From positions 558,001 to 622,000 of the forward strand of contig NZ_SNUF01000001.1 of assembly GCF_012027305.1 (NCBI RefSeq): a stretch of DNA of 64,000 nucleotides, given 5' to 3'. Made by a program: the position numbers and the translations under genes. The stretch comes from Thermococcus sp. MAR1. Lineage in GTDB: Archaea; Methanobacteriota_B; Thermococci; Thermococcales; Thermococcaceae. Positions 56,996-64,000 of this stretch are shown here, piece by piece; positions within the stretch are counted from its first letter, which is position 1, and every line of letters starts with the position of its first letter. The notes below the pieces were generated by a model. The model was given only the letters and a program-made list of their open reading frames with translations, searched no databases and was not told the DNA's origin.

Positions 56996-58813
56996 TCAGA
57001 GGCCAGCGAGGTACTCCATAAGGGCCTCGGCGGCGACCTTGGTCTCGTCCCTGGTGGCACCAGCGACGATGACGACGTCGTAGCCGCCAAGGGCGTCCTG
57101 GATGTACTCGATGTCACCTGGGCTGTTGTACCAGTCAACCTGGCTGATGTTCTGCTCGACGAGGTACTTGGTGAGGCTGTTGGCAACCGGACCACCGATG
57201 AGAATGAGGTTGCTTCCCGGGTCGTCCATGTTGACCTCGTAGTCCATGACGGTTATCGGGCTGGTGACCGGCTTGAGGGTCATCACGTCACCGTAGATGC
57301 CCTCGACCTTGTAGTCGGTGTCGAGGACGTCGTCGCCGACCTTGAGCTCCTTCTCAATGACCTTGCCCTCCTTCTCCTTGAGGCAGATGTAGGCGTAGGC
57401 AACGATGAAGTCCTTGTCCTCGGGGTCGCCACCGTTTCCGTTGATGTCCCAGTCGGTGTATCCAGCATCCTTGAGTTTGACCTCGTTGAGGGTCTTCATC
57501 TCGAACTTGTAGAACAGGTTGTAGGTGCCGAAGAAGTCCACCGGGTTGCCCTTGAGCTCGTCCTTGTTGGTGAGGGTTATGTTGGTTATAGTATCGTTGT
57601 TAACGGTGTTGATGGTCATTGCCCACTTGATGCCGTCGTAGGTTATAGTGTTGCCGCTCTCCCAGGTCTGGACATCGACCCTGGCGGCGATGCTTGCAAT
57701 GAGGTGGCCGTCGATACCGACGAAGGTGTCGAGGAGCTTGAGGACGACCTTACCGTCGCCGAAGATGTCAACGTCCTGGCCCTCCTCCAGTATCTTCTGG
57801 TCGCTCTCCTGGCCGGTGACGGCGTTCTTGACGACGACGAGGGCCCTCTGGTCGATGATGCTTATGTCGAGGACGGTGACTATCCAGTCGGTGCCCTCGA
57901 TGGCCTGCGGCTGGCCGACCTGGTACCAGGCCTCCCCCTTGTCGAGACCGGCGGTGAACTGGCCGTCGCCGACGCTGAGGACGTAGAAGGTCTGGCCGAA
58001 CACGGTGAAGGTGTCGCCGGCCTTGACGCCCTCTTTGTAAACCTCACTGCCAACTAAGTTGTCCGGGACGTCGTTGGCGTCGCCTATGACCCACTTGGTA
58101 GTGTTCTGGTACTCGGGATCGACACCCCACTCGGGGTAGCCGTCCAGGACCTTGGACACCTCCCAGTAGGTGTAGTTGTAGAGTTTGTAGTCAACGAACA
58201 CGGTAACGTTGCCAGGGGTGATGACTATGTCAGCGTCCTTCGGCGGGTAGGTCTTGTCCCAGTCGCTCGGGTTCTTGGACTTGAGCTCGATGTTCTTGAC
58301 GCTTATGTCCCAGTCAATGAGCTGTTCATCCTTGATCTTGTCCTTGTCCTTAATCTCAACGGTGAAGTTGTACCAGGACTTCCAGTCATTGTAGGTCATG
58401 TCGTAGCCGGCACCGTTCCACCAGTAGTCGGCCGGAAGGTCCTCGTACTTGTAAACCCAGTCAGCAACAGCGTCGTGGGCCTCGATGGTTGTGTAGTTGT
58501 AAGCGTAGATGGTGTCCTTCCAGATGGTCTTGGGTGCGTACTCGGCCTTGACCTTGACGTAGCCGTTCTGAACCTCGGCCTGCTCGCTGGTGTAGAGCAG
58601 GCTGCCAAGGGCAACGGCTATATCAGCGGCGCTGGCAACATCCATAGCAGCAGCGGTACTTCCAACGACGATTTTAACGTTCGGGGTTCCGTCGGCGTTA
58701 ACGAAGAAGTCCTTCGGTATGTTCGGGACGGTCGGCTGAGCGCTGGCAAAGCCCATGGTGGCTCCAACCATTGCGGCACCAATTGCAAGGGCCGCGATCT
58801 TCTTCACTTTCAT
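56996..58813 (-). CDS. S-layer protein
   Basis: This 605-residue major surface protein starts with a signal peptide (MKVKKIAALAIGAAMVGATMGFASA). The mature chain begins with the VVGSTAAAMDVASAADIAVALG motif seen at the start of Thermococcus S-layer proteins, is acidic with many Asn-x-Thr sequons, and ends with a related VVIVAGATRDETKVAAEALMEYL motif. Codon use is very biased and the promoter is strong, as expected for an abundant protein. SD AAGGAGGTG lies 8 bases before the ATG. Confidence 0.92.
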   Translation of the reverse strand: MKVKKIAALAIGAAMVGATMGFASAQPTVPNIPKDFFVNADGTPNVKIVVGSTAAAMDVASAADIAVALGSLLYTSEQAEVQNGYVKVKAEYAPKTIWKDTIYAYNYTTIEAHDAVADWVYKYEDLPADYWWNGAGYDMTYNDWKSWYNFTVEIKDKDKIKDEQLIDWDISVKNIELKSKNPSDWDKTYPPKDADIVITPGNVTVFVDYKLYNYTYWEVSKVLDGYPEWGVDPEYQNTTKWVIGDANDVPDNLVGSEVYKEGVKAGDTFTVFGQTFYVLSVGDGQFTAGLDKGEAWYQVGQPQAIEGTDWIVTVLDISIIDQRALVVVKNAVTGQESDQKILEEGQDVDIFGDGKVVLKLLDTFVGIDGHLIASIAARVDVQTWESGNTITYDGIKWAMTINTVNNDTITNITLTNKDELKGNPVDFFGTYNLFYKFEMKTLNEVKLKDAGYTDWDINGNGGDPEDKDFIVAYAYICLKEKEGKVIEKELKVGDDVLDTDYKVEGIYGDVMTLKPVTSPITVMDYEVNMDDPGSNLILIGGPVANSLTKYLVEQNISQVDWYNSPGDIEYIQDALGGYDVVIVAGATRDETKVAAEALMEYLAGL

Positions 58814-58816
58814 TTT

Positions 58817-58848
58817 CCCAACACCTCCTTAAGCTTGGGCTTACGCCC
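58817..58848 (-). other. alternative hairpins in the S-layer mRNA leader
   Basis: In the mRNA sense, GGGC-GTAA-GCCC forms a 4-bp stem with a GNRA loop (58837-58848). Alternatively CCCAA (58835-58839) can pair with TTGGG (58817-58821), which places the SD AAGGAGGTG in a 13-base loop. The two helices share bases and exclude each other. Confidence 0.35.
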
Positions 58849-58895
58849 TGGGATGGTCTAATATGTATTGTCAATGACTTTCTACCTGGTTAGGG

Positions 58896-58908
58896 TATAT
58901 ATACTTTT
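58896..58908 (-). promoter_or_regulatory. strong promoter of the S-layer gene
   Basis: On the minus strand, BRE-like GCGAAAAG runs into the TATA AGTATATATA. It predicts transcription from about 58872 and a leader near 58 bases. The rest of 58909-59013 is AT-rich with no gene. Confidence 0.7.
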
Positions 58909-59013
58909 CGCTTTCAGACCCTTTCTCCGCTTAAAAGAAGCTCGCTCATTGCCGTAAAAATGAAAGGGAGCTTAATTAAATGCCTATAGGCTTTTCGCCT
59001 TTTGCCGATAATA

Positions 59014-59838
59014 TCAGGGGTTCAATTTGAACTCAGTATTCTTTTTCTCCATGAGTTGCCTCTTCACAGGCCTCGTCACAAGCTCATTGACAAAACCACC
59101 GAGATCCGTCAGGGTATTTTGGAGCTCATTGGCGGTCACGTCTATGATCTCAGGCTCTATGATGGAGATCGCGACGGGGGCATACTTTGCGGTGAGCTGA
59201 ACCAGGGTTTCGAAGTCAGAGAGAAGTTCCGCGGCGAGAAGACCTTTGAATTTACCCCCCTCCACCTGTCCCTGGACAACGAGCTTGTTTATCCTGCACC
59301 CCTCAATGCTGAGGGCCTTTCCCATGGTGGCCTTTATGCCTTCCTCGTCCTCTCCGAAAACCTCTATCACGAAGCGGTAAAGAATGTTCCTGTCTTCAAC
59401 TATCAGCTCCTCAATCTCCTCTCTGGAATAGCCTATCCTGGGCTCTGGGAGATCGTCAAGCTTGGGATACACGGCCAGACCGCCGAACTGCTTCATGAGC
59501 TTTCCCATGAAGAGGGATATCTCACCAAGGATCTTCATGAGCTCATTTGACTCAATCTCCAGTTTCCCCGGCTTGAGGACCTCTACCACTGCGGGGGAAT
59601 ACCTGAGGGTCAGGCGAACGATATCGGCAAGGTTCCCAGCAACTTGGGCCTCTATGACTCCGGAATACCTTAACAACTCTTCCTCAGGTTCTTCTATAAC
59701 CTCTTCCACTTTCACGTACTTTATCTTGCCGCCTTTCTCCTCTCGGAGGTTCTTCGCAGTCTCCTCCAGGGCCCTTTCTAAAACTTTCTTGTCGTTCCCA
59801 ACACCTTCGATGTAAAAAATAACCTCAATCGTCCCCAA
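59014..59838 (-). CDS. protein with an internal duplication, unknown function
   Basis: About 274 residues, made of two related halves. The segment from about residue 57 (RYSGVIEAQVAGNLADIV) aligns with that from about 196 (KFKGLLAAELLSDFETLV), and both continue to an NEL motif. I count 14 identities over 59 aligned positions. Each half looks like an ACT- or ferredoxin-like alpha/beta unit. TTG 59838 follows GGTGGTGA, which holds the amrS stop. GTG codons at 59844-59850 are alternatives. Last gene of the minus-strand run. Confidence 0.65.
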   Translation of the reverse strand: MGTIEVIFYIEGVGNDKKVLERALEETAKNLREEKGGKIKYVKVEEVIEEPEEELLRYSGVIEAQVAGNLADIVRLTLRYSPAVVEVLKPGKLEIESNELMKILGEISLFMGKLMKQFGGLAVYPKLDDLPEPRIGYSREEIEELIVEDRNILYRFVIEVFGEDEEGIKATMGKALSIEGCRINKLVVQGQVEGGKFKGLLAAELLSDFETLVQLTAKYAPVAISIIEPEIIDVTANELQNTLTDLGGFVNELVTRPVKRQLMEKKNTEFKLNP

Positions 59839-59840
59839 TT

Positions 59841-60887
59841 TCACCACCACATCCAGTTATATCGCTTTTTTCGATACTCCCCAACTAGGGGAATGGGTTC
59901 ACCGCAGTACTCGCACTTCCCACTCTTGATGTGGTACTCCGTGATTTTGAATCCCCAGCGCACTATTAAAGGTTTGCCGCAGCCGGGGCAGTAGGTGTTT
60001 TCCCCCTCGTGTCCGGGTATGTTGCCGACGTAGACGAATTTGAGTCCCTCTTCCTTGGCAACGCGGTAGGCCATTTCGACCGTCTCAATCGGTGTTGGGG
60101 GGAGGTGGCTCATCTTATAGTGCGGGAAGAAGCGCGAGAAGTGCACCGGCGTATCTTCGCCGAGGTTCTCGACCACCCATCTGGCAAAGGTCCTTATCTC
60201 ATCCTCCCCGTCGTTGAGCGTGGGTATTATGAGATACGTCAGCTCGACGTGGATCCCGAATTCTTTCTTTGCTATAACCGCTGTTCTCCTGCTCGGCTCG
60301 CCGCCAGGAACGCCGGCTATTTTCATGTAGAACTCGTCGCTGAAGGCCTTGATGTCTATGTTCATCGCGTCTATGTAGGGCGCGAGTTCTCTAAACGGCT
60401 CTTCGTTTATGTAGCCGTTGGTTATGAGGAGATTGTAAATTCCCTCCTTCTTTGCCAGCCTCGCTGTATCGAGAACGAACTCGTACCAGATAACCGGCTC
60501 GTTGTAGGTGTAGGCTATGCTCTCGCAGGAGTAACGCTTGGCCATCGCAACTATCATCTCTGGACTCATGTCGTGGAGGTAGGGAAAGCTTTCATCAGCT
60601 TGGCTTATCTCCCAGTTCTGGCAGTGCTTGCAGTGCATGTTGCAGCCGACCGTGCTTATCGAGAGTGCACATGATCCGGGCCAGAAGTGGAAGAGGGGCT
60701 TCTTCTCAACTGGGTCCGTCCCTATCGCCGAGACCTTACCGTAGTTGAACGTGTAGAGCTTTCCGTTGATATTTTTCCTCACCCTGCAGGAGCCGCGCTG
60801 GCCCTCGTTTATGATGCAGTTGAGGGGGCACAGTCTGCACCTCACCTTTCCGCCTTCTAGCGGCTCCCAGTACATAGCCTCACGCAT
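59841..60887 (-). CDS. amrS: AmmeMemoRadiSam system radical SAM enzyme AmrS
   Basis: This 348-residue radical SAM protein was formerly called a pyruvate formate-lyase activating enzyme homologue. The N-terminal Cys-rich element (CRLCPLNCIINEGQRGSC) and C-terminal Cys pairs (YCPGCGK, CEYCGEP) flank the radical SAM core with TVGCNMHCKHCQNW (CX3CX2C). The Memo and AMMECR1 partners are not in the window. ATG 60887 lies 4 bases after GGTGAG, in preference to GTG 60896. Confidence 0.92.
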   Translation of the reverse strand: MREAMYWEPLEGGKVRCRLCPLNCIINEGQRGSCRVRKNINGKLYTFNYGKVSAIGTDPVEKKPLFHFWPGSCALSISTVGCNMHCKHCQNWEISQADESFPYLHDMSPEMIVAMAKRYSCESIAYTYNEPVIWYEFVLDTARLAKKEGIYNLLITNGYINEEPFRELAPYIDAMNIDIKAFSDEFYMKIAGVPGGEPSRRTAVIAKKEFGIHVELTYLIIPTLNDGEDEIRTFARWVVENLGEDTPVHFSRFFPHYKMSHLPPTPIETVEMAYRVAKEEGLKFVYVGNIPGHEGENTYCPGCGKPLIVRWGFKITEYHIKSGKCEYCGEPIPLVGEYRKKRYNWMWW

Positions 60888-60911
60888 GCTTCTCACCGCA
60901 TTGTAGTAGGT

Positions 60912-61637
60912 TCACTCACGTTTAAGTTTTTGGTATTCATTGTAGTAATCACGCATCGTCAGGAACTTTGCGTTCCGGCTCTTGTAATAATCAATAAGCC
61001 TTCCGAGCAGCTCAATGGCCTTGTCCCCGGTGTTGAACCTGCAGTCCCACCGGATTTTTTCCCTCTGCATGGGAACGAACTCCCAGGGGTGGGCGAAGTA
61101 AACCTTGGGCTCCTTCAAGCGGGGGTGGATGAGCTTCTGTACCCTCCATGGCAGTCTTATAACGGAGCTCGTGGTAGATGCCGGAACCTCAAGAACATCT
61201 CCAAAGAACCGCACACCCTCACGATAGCCCTTGTAGGTTGCCTTGGATGAGTCAACCAGGATTCCATTTTTTGCCAGTATATCATAATAATAACTAGGAA
61301 ACTGCAGGTTTGGGGCGCGGAAGGAAACAACTTCGCCGAACTCCCTCAGAACCTCTAGAGACTTGGCGATGGCCCTCTCACCTTCTGCCCTACTGAGTCT
61401 GTCCAGCCGCTCGTGGTTGTAGTTGTGGCTTCCCAGCTCGTGTCCCTCGTCTATAACCCGCTTCACGAGTTCTGGAAAGCGCCTTGCCATCTCCGCGGTG
61501 AAGAAGAACGTTGCCCTGACTTTCTTCTCGGCCATCAAATCCAGCAGCTTCGGAAGCCCTTCCTCCATGCCCCTCGTGGCCGTCAGGTACGGCGGGCAGT
61601 CGTGTTCAACGTCAAATGTTATTGAAACGAGCATCAT
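60912..61637 (-). CDS. polysaccharide deacetylase family protein
   Basis: This 241-residue NodB-type deacetylase has motif 1 FDVEHDCPPY (Asp), motif 2 EGHELGSHNYNHERL (SHxxxH metal ligands), motif 3 FRAPNLQFP, and late motif YFAHPWEF (His). It probably removes an N- or O-acetyl group from a sugar. Its ATG overlaps the stop of the upstream glycosyltransferase (ATGA), so the two likely act on the same glycan. No signal peptide is present, so it is cytosolic. Confidence 0.9.
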   Translation of the reverse strand: MMLVSITFDVEHDCPPYLTATRGMEEGLPKLLDLMAEKKVRATFFFTAEMARRFPELVKRVIDEGHELGSHNYNHERLDRLSRAEGERAIAKSLEVLREFGEVVSFRAPNLQFPSYYYDILAKNGILVDSSKATYKGYREGVRFFGDVLEVPASTTSSVIRLPWRVQKLIHPRLKEPKVYFAHPWEFVPMQREKIRWDCRFNTGDKAIELLGRLIDYYKSRNAKFLTMRDYYNEYQKLKRE

Positions 61638-62857
61638 CCCAGCCTCCTCATCAGCTTGTACAGCAGGTACAGCCTGTCAAGACTCTCCCCTATTTCCATG
61701 GTGCAGCGGTACGCCCGCATAAGCCGCCGCAGTACAACCTCCCACGAGAATTCCTTCTCGACCCTCCTCCTTGCCTCGATCCCCATGGCCACGAGCCTTT
61801 CCCTGTTCTGAAATGCTTCGGCAAGGTTGTCCGCCATTCCACCCTCACTCACGGCCAGCAGGCCGGTGATGCCGTGAAGGACCATGTCCGATAGTCCACT
61901 CTCGTTCCGGCCAATGACGGGATTCCCTGTGGCCATGGCCTCAAGCCCCACAACGGGAAAGGCCTCTAGGATGCCGGGCATGAGAACTAGGTCGGCTGCC
62001 CAGTACAGCGGGAGAAGCCTTCCTCTCTCCATGAAATCGTACAGTTCGGTTATCTCCCCTATGCCAGTCTCTCGGAGGTTCTTCTCCAGCAGGGGGCGCA
62101 TCGGGCCGTCTCCTATCATTATAAGCTTAACCTTGGTTTTCGGAACCTCGCTCCGTTTGAGTGCTTCCTTCATCATTATCGGTATCCGGTGCGCCTGCTT
62201 GCGCTCGGTCATCCTTCCGAGGTACAGCACCACTATCTCGTCCCTCACCCCGAGGTTTCTCCTGGCTTTTTCCCTCTCCTCCGGCTCTGGCGGGCGCCAT
62301 TTTTTAACGTCTATTCCGTTTGGAACCACAAGGACTGGACGGCCGTTGAGCTTATTCCCCAACAGATTTCTAGTATCCTCGGCGACGGGTGTGCTGACGG
62401 CGACGAAGGTGTCTATTCGTTTGAGGTGGTGTCTGATGAATGGCCCCATCAGGAAACCCAGGGAGGGCCTGCCGTAGAAGGAGTGGTTGGTGGCTACGAC
62501 AGGAACGTTCCGAATTCCTCTTGATATTTTTGACACCGCCACTGCCAGGGGTGAGTATATGCTGTGAATGTGGGTTATGTCGAATCCTGTCTTCTTATAG
62601 AACTCGTTTATTCTCCATAACTGTGAAAATCCCACGCTGGAGTGGTATTTTTTGAAGTAAAGCGTCGCTGGGAACCTAACGACAGGATAAGGGAAGCTGT
62701 CAACGTAGGGTTTCATGTACCTGTAGTCGTGGGTTAGGACGTAGGGCTCGTGCCCCATAAGAAGAAGATTGCGGGCCAGTTCATCGATGTGGGACTCTAT
62801 TCCCCCTATCTTCGGGTAGAACCAGTCGCTTGCTATTGCGATCTTAAGGCTTTCCAT
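61634..62857 (-). CDS. GT4-family glycosyltransferase
   Basis: This is a 407-residue GT-B fold retaining glycosyltransferase. It has the N-terminal SDWFYPKIGGIESHIDELARNL (acceptor side), VVPNGIDVKKW, VLYLGRMTERKQ, and the donor site EAFPVVGLEAMATGNPVIG (E-x7-E). The domain order is like PimB/GPI-GlcNAc transferases. Start ATG 62857 is supported by GGAGGGG upstream. The frame is open for another 96 codons, but those cover the neighbour's coding sequence. It overlaps both neighbours. Confidence 0.92.
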   Translation of the reverse strand: MESLKIAIASDWFYPKIGGIESHIDELARNLLLMGHEPYVLTHDYRYMKPYVDSFPYPVVRFPATLYFKKYHSSVGFSQLWRINEFYKKTGFDITHIHSIYSPLAVAVSKISRGIRNVPVVATNHSFYGRPSLGFLMGPFIRHHLKRIDTFVAVSTPVAEDTRNLLGNKLNGRPVLVVPNGIDVKKWRPPEPEEREKARRNLGVRDEIVVLYLGRMTERKQAHRIPIMMKEALKRSEVPKTKVKLIMIGDGPMRPLLEKNLRETGIGEITELYDFMERGRLLPLYWAADLVLMPGILEAFPVVGLEAMATGNPVIGRNESGLSDMVLHGITGLLAVSEGGMADNLAEAFQNRERLVAMGIEARRRVEKEFSWEVVLRRLMRAYRCTMEIGESLDRLYLLYKLMRRLG

Positions 62858-63720
62858 ATCTCGACCCCTCCGGACGTCAGGAGAACCGCTAGCCCCACTA
62901 GACTGCTGGCGACGTACGAGACAAAGCGCTCCAAGAGGGTTATCGAAACCGCGAGCGCCATTGGGATGCCGAAGTACGTGAGTGTTCCAACGAGGCCCCC
63001 CTCGATTATTCCCACACCTCCGGGGGTGAAGGCGATGAGGCCAAACAGCAGGTTGGCTATTGAGATAACCGCTATGAAGCTCCACGCCAGGTTGAGGCCA
63101 AAGGCGAGGGCTATGAGTTTCAATCTGACGACATCGAGGAGCCACACGGTGGAGCTGAGCAGCACCGCAGCCATGTTGAGGCTGTGCATGCTCCGGAGTG
63201 CAGTTATCTTTCGCATCTCTTCATCCGTCACGGGGGTTCGGAAAAGCCTGAGTGAGAGCCTCACGAAGGCATCCCACTTAATCCATACCAGGATCACGCC
63301 GGCTATACCGAGGATTATGAACGGGAGGGGTTCCCCGGATGAGAAGTACATCATACCAACTAAGAACAGGGCGAATATGGGGATGGTTTCCAGTATGCGC
63401 TCGTAGACTATGCTGACCGCGGAAACTCCCGTGGGTATGTTCGCCCTTTTAGAAACCCATGCCATTCTGAGCAGTTCTCCCCCGCTCCTGCTCATTGGAG
63501 TGACGTTGTTCATGAAAATCGAAGCTAGGATAGCCTTGATGAGCTCATGCAGGGGTGCGTCTCTACCGACGCCCCTCAGAACGAGCTTCCAGCGGATGCC
63601 GTAGAGAACGACGCTCACGTAGTACGTGAGAAAGGCTAAGATGAGGTACTTGAGGGACGCGCTAACGACCACTGAAAAATACTGCTGCGCCGACGTTGCG
63701 ATACTCTCCAGCATAGTCAT
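62833..63720 (-). CDS. AglD/LPG-synthase-like membrane protein (UPF0104)
   Basis: This is a 295-residue protein with about eight membrane helices, of the lysylphosphatidylglycerol synthase TM/UPF0104 family. Marks are NNVTPMSRSGGELLRMAW and FTPGGVGIIEGGLVGTL, as in bacterial MprF and the C-terminal part of haloarchaeal AglD. It may move lipid-linked sugars across the membrane. The SD AGGTAGGTC lies before the ATG. Its 3' end overlaps the GT4 gene by 25 bases. Confidence 0.87.
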   Translation of the reverse strand: MTMLESIATSAQQYFSVVVSASLKYLILAFLTYYVSVVLYGIRWKLVLRGVGRDAPLHELIKAILASIFMNNVTPMSRSGGELLRMAWVSKRANIPTGVSAVSIVYERILETIPIFALFLVGMMYFSSGEPLPFIILGIAGVILVWIKWDAFVRLSLRLFRTPVTDEEMRKITALRSMHSLNMAAVLLSSTVWLLDVVRLKLIALAFGLNLAWSFIAVISIANLLFGLIAFTPGGVGIIEGGLVGTLTYFGIPMALAVSITLLERFVSYVASSLVGLAVLLTSGGVEIWKALRSQ

Positions 63721-63754
63721 GACCTACCTTAAATCGGCCCAGGATTTTAAAACG

Positions 63755-64000
63755 TTATCGGAACATCTCTCTATACGTCCCTTTTGCTCCCTGGGCAAGG
63801 TGTTCCCAGCCTAGAACGGGCATCTTCTGTCTTTTTCCGTCGATGGTAATGTACACACCGTCCCCCCTCTCGACCCGTCCTATCACGGTGAACTCCATCT
63901 GGAGATCATCTACCCTTCCCTCGGGTACTGTGAAAACGAGTTCGAACTCCTCCCCGCTCGCGAGGGCAATTTCAATTGGATCCAGCCCAAGGGCCTCGGC
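63755..64000 (-). CDS. thiL: thiamine-monophosphate kinase, C-terminal part (partial)
   Basis: The last 81 codons of a gene that runs off the right edge. The sequence DPIEIALASGEEFELVFTV is the conserved C-terminal substrate motif of ThiL (usually SGEDYELLFT), followed by VIGRVERGDGVYI. ThiL phosphorylates thiamine phosphate to thiamine diphosphate. It is upstream of, and in line with, the AglD-like gene, from which it is separated by 34 bases containing a TATA-like TTTTAAAA. Confidence 0.85.
   Translation of the reverse strand, partial: AEALGLDPIEIALASGEEFELVFTVPEGRVDDLQMEFTVIGRVERGDGVYITIDGKRQKMPVLGWEHLAQGAKGTYREMFR

Noticed and set aside
56819-58057. Long open frame (412 codons) on the plus strand opposite the S-layer gene
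   Set aside because: It is Val/Asp/Glu-rich shadow sequence of a strongly codon-biased gene, with no SD, promoter or recognisable motif.
62858-63145. 96-codon N-terminal extension of the GT4 glycosyltransferase
   Set aside because: It lies within the AglD-like gene in another frame, and an SD supports ATG 62857.

Overview
The window reads as chromosomal DNA of a hyperthermophilic euryarchaeon of the order Thermococcales, most likely the genus Thermococcus. The evidence is a set of lineage-typical genes (TIP26-like TBP-interacting protein, DUF257 and DUF835 proteins, Hjc, AGOG glycosylase, Rpb4 and RpoL RNA polymerase subunits, exosome Csl4, GatDE, archaeal PheST, a Thermococcus-type S-layer protein), BRE/TATA promoters, Shine-Dalgarno (SD) sites matching GGAGGTGAT, and very dense coding on both strands. 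About 70 protein genes and one tRNA are supported. There is no rRNA, CRISPR array, insertion sequence or prophage. No gap of more than about 300 bases lacks a gene.

Layout. 1-7.3 kb: end of CTP synthase, ribosomal protein S8e, Nog1-type GTPase, an MBL-fold protein, and an operon of UppP, a GlmU-like sugar nucleotidylyltransferase/acetyltransferase and a membrane DUF835 protein. 7.3-17.3 kb: a CBS-domain protein with an HPF-like tail, tRNA-Ser(CGA), methionine aminopeptidase, a TrkH-type K+ transporter with an ECF-type ATPase, an archaemetzincin/CYTH/helical-repeat operon, a TET-type aminopeptidase, a surface protein and Hjc. 17.3-31.5 kb: gamma-carbonic anhydrase and cis-prenyltransferase, TIP26, ThrRS, the Csl4-DUF2067-RpoL operon, a GT-C-like membrane protein, an RNase III-like protein, SppA, an AI-2E-type permease, a divergent DHPS-like/beta-RFAP synthase pair and AGOG. 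31.6-44.4 kb: an ABC exporter pair, a UbiD-family decarboxylase, an XPB-like helicase, TruA, a possible 31-residue protein, PheST, threonine dehydrogenase, a MinD-like ATPase and HMG-CoA reductase. 44.4-50.3 kb: two orphan genes in an AT-rich stretch, then gatD-vapB-vapC-gatE and a small HTH/Zn-ribbon regulator. 50.3-56.2 kb: Pus10, the L21e-Rpb4-DUF655-KsgA operon, a ferritin-like protein and an unusual radical SAM enzyme. 56.2-64 kb: a membrane-anchored protein, the S-layer protein, and a minus-strand run of AmrS, polysaccharide deacetylase, glycosyltransferase, AglD-like membrane protein and the end of ThiL.

Genes that work together. HMG-CoA reductase, the UbiD homologue (candidate anhydromevalonate-phosphate decarboxylase), UppS and UppP cover isoprenoid and polyprenyl-carrier steps. 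The GlmU-like enzyme, GT-C-like protein, GT4, deacetylase and AglD-like protein point to glycan building at the membrane. DHPS-like, beta-RFAP synthase and the MBL protein suggest a pterin pathway. Translation and its quality control are strongly represented.

The observations most worth follow-up are a VapBC toxin-antitoxin pair translationally interlocked inside the gatD-gatE operon, the CBS x4/HPF-like candidate ribosome-hibernation factor, and a 31-codon gene with a strong SD behind two perfect dyads. Starts were often moved from the longest ORF to the codon served by an SD or a TATA-implied leaderless start. These choices are inferences from sequence.
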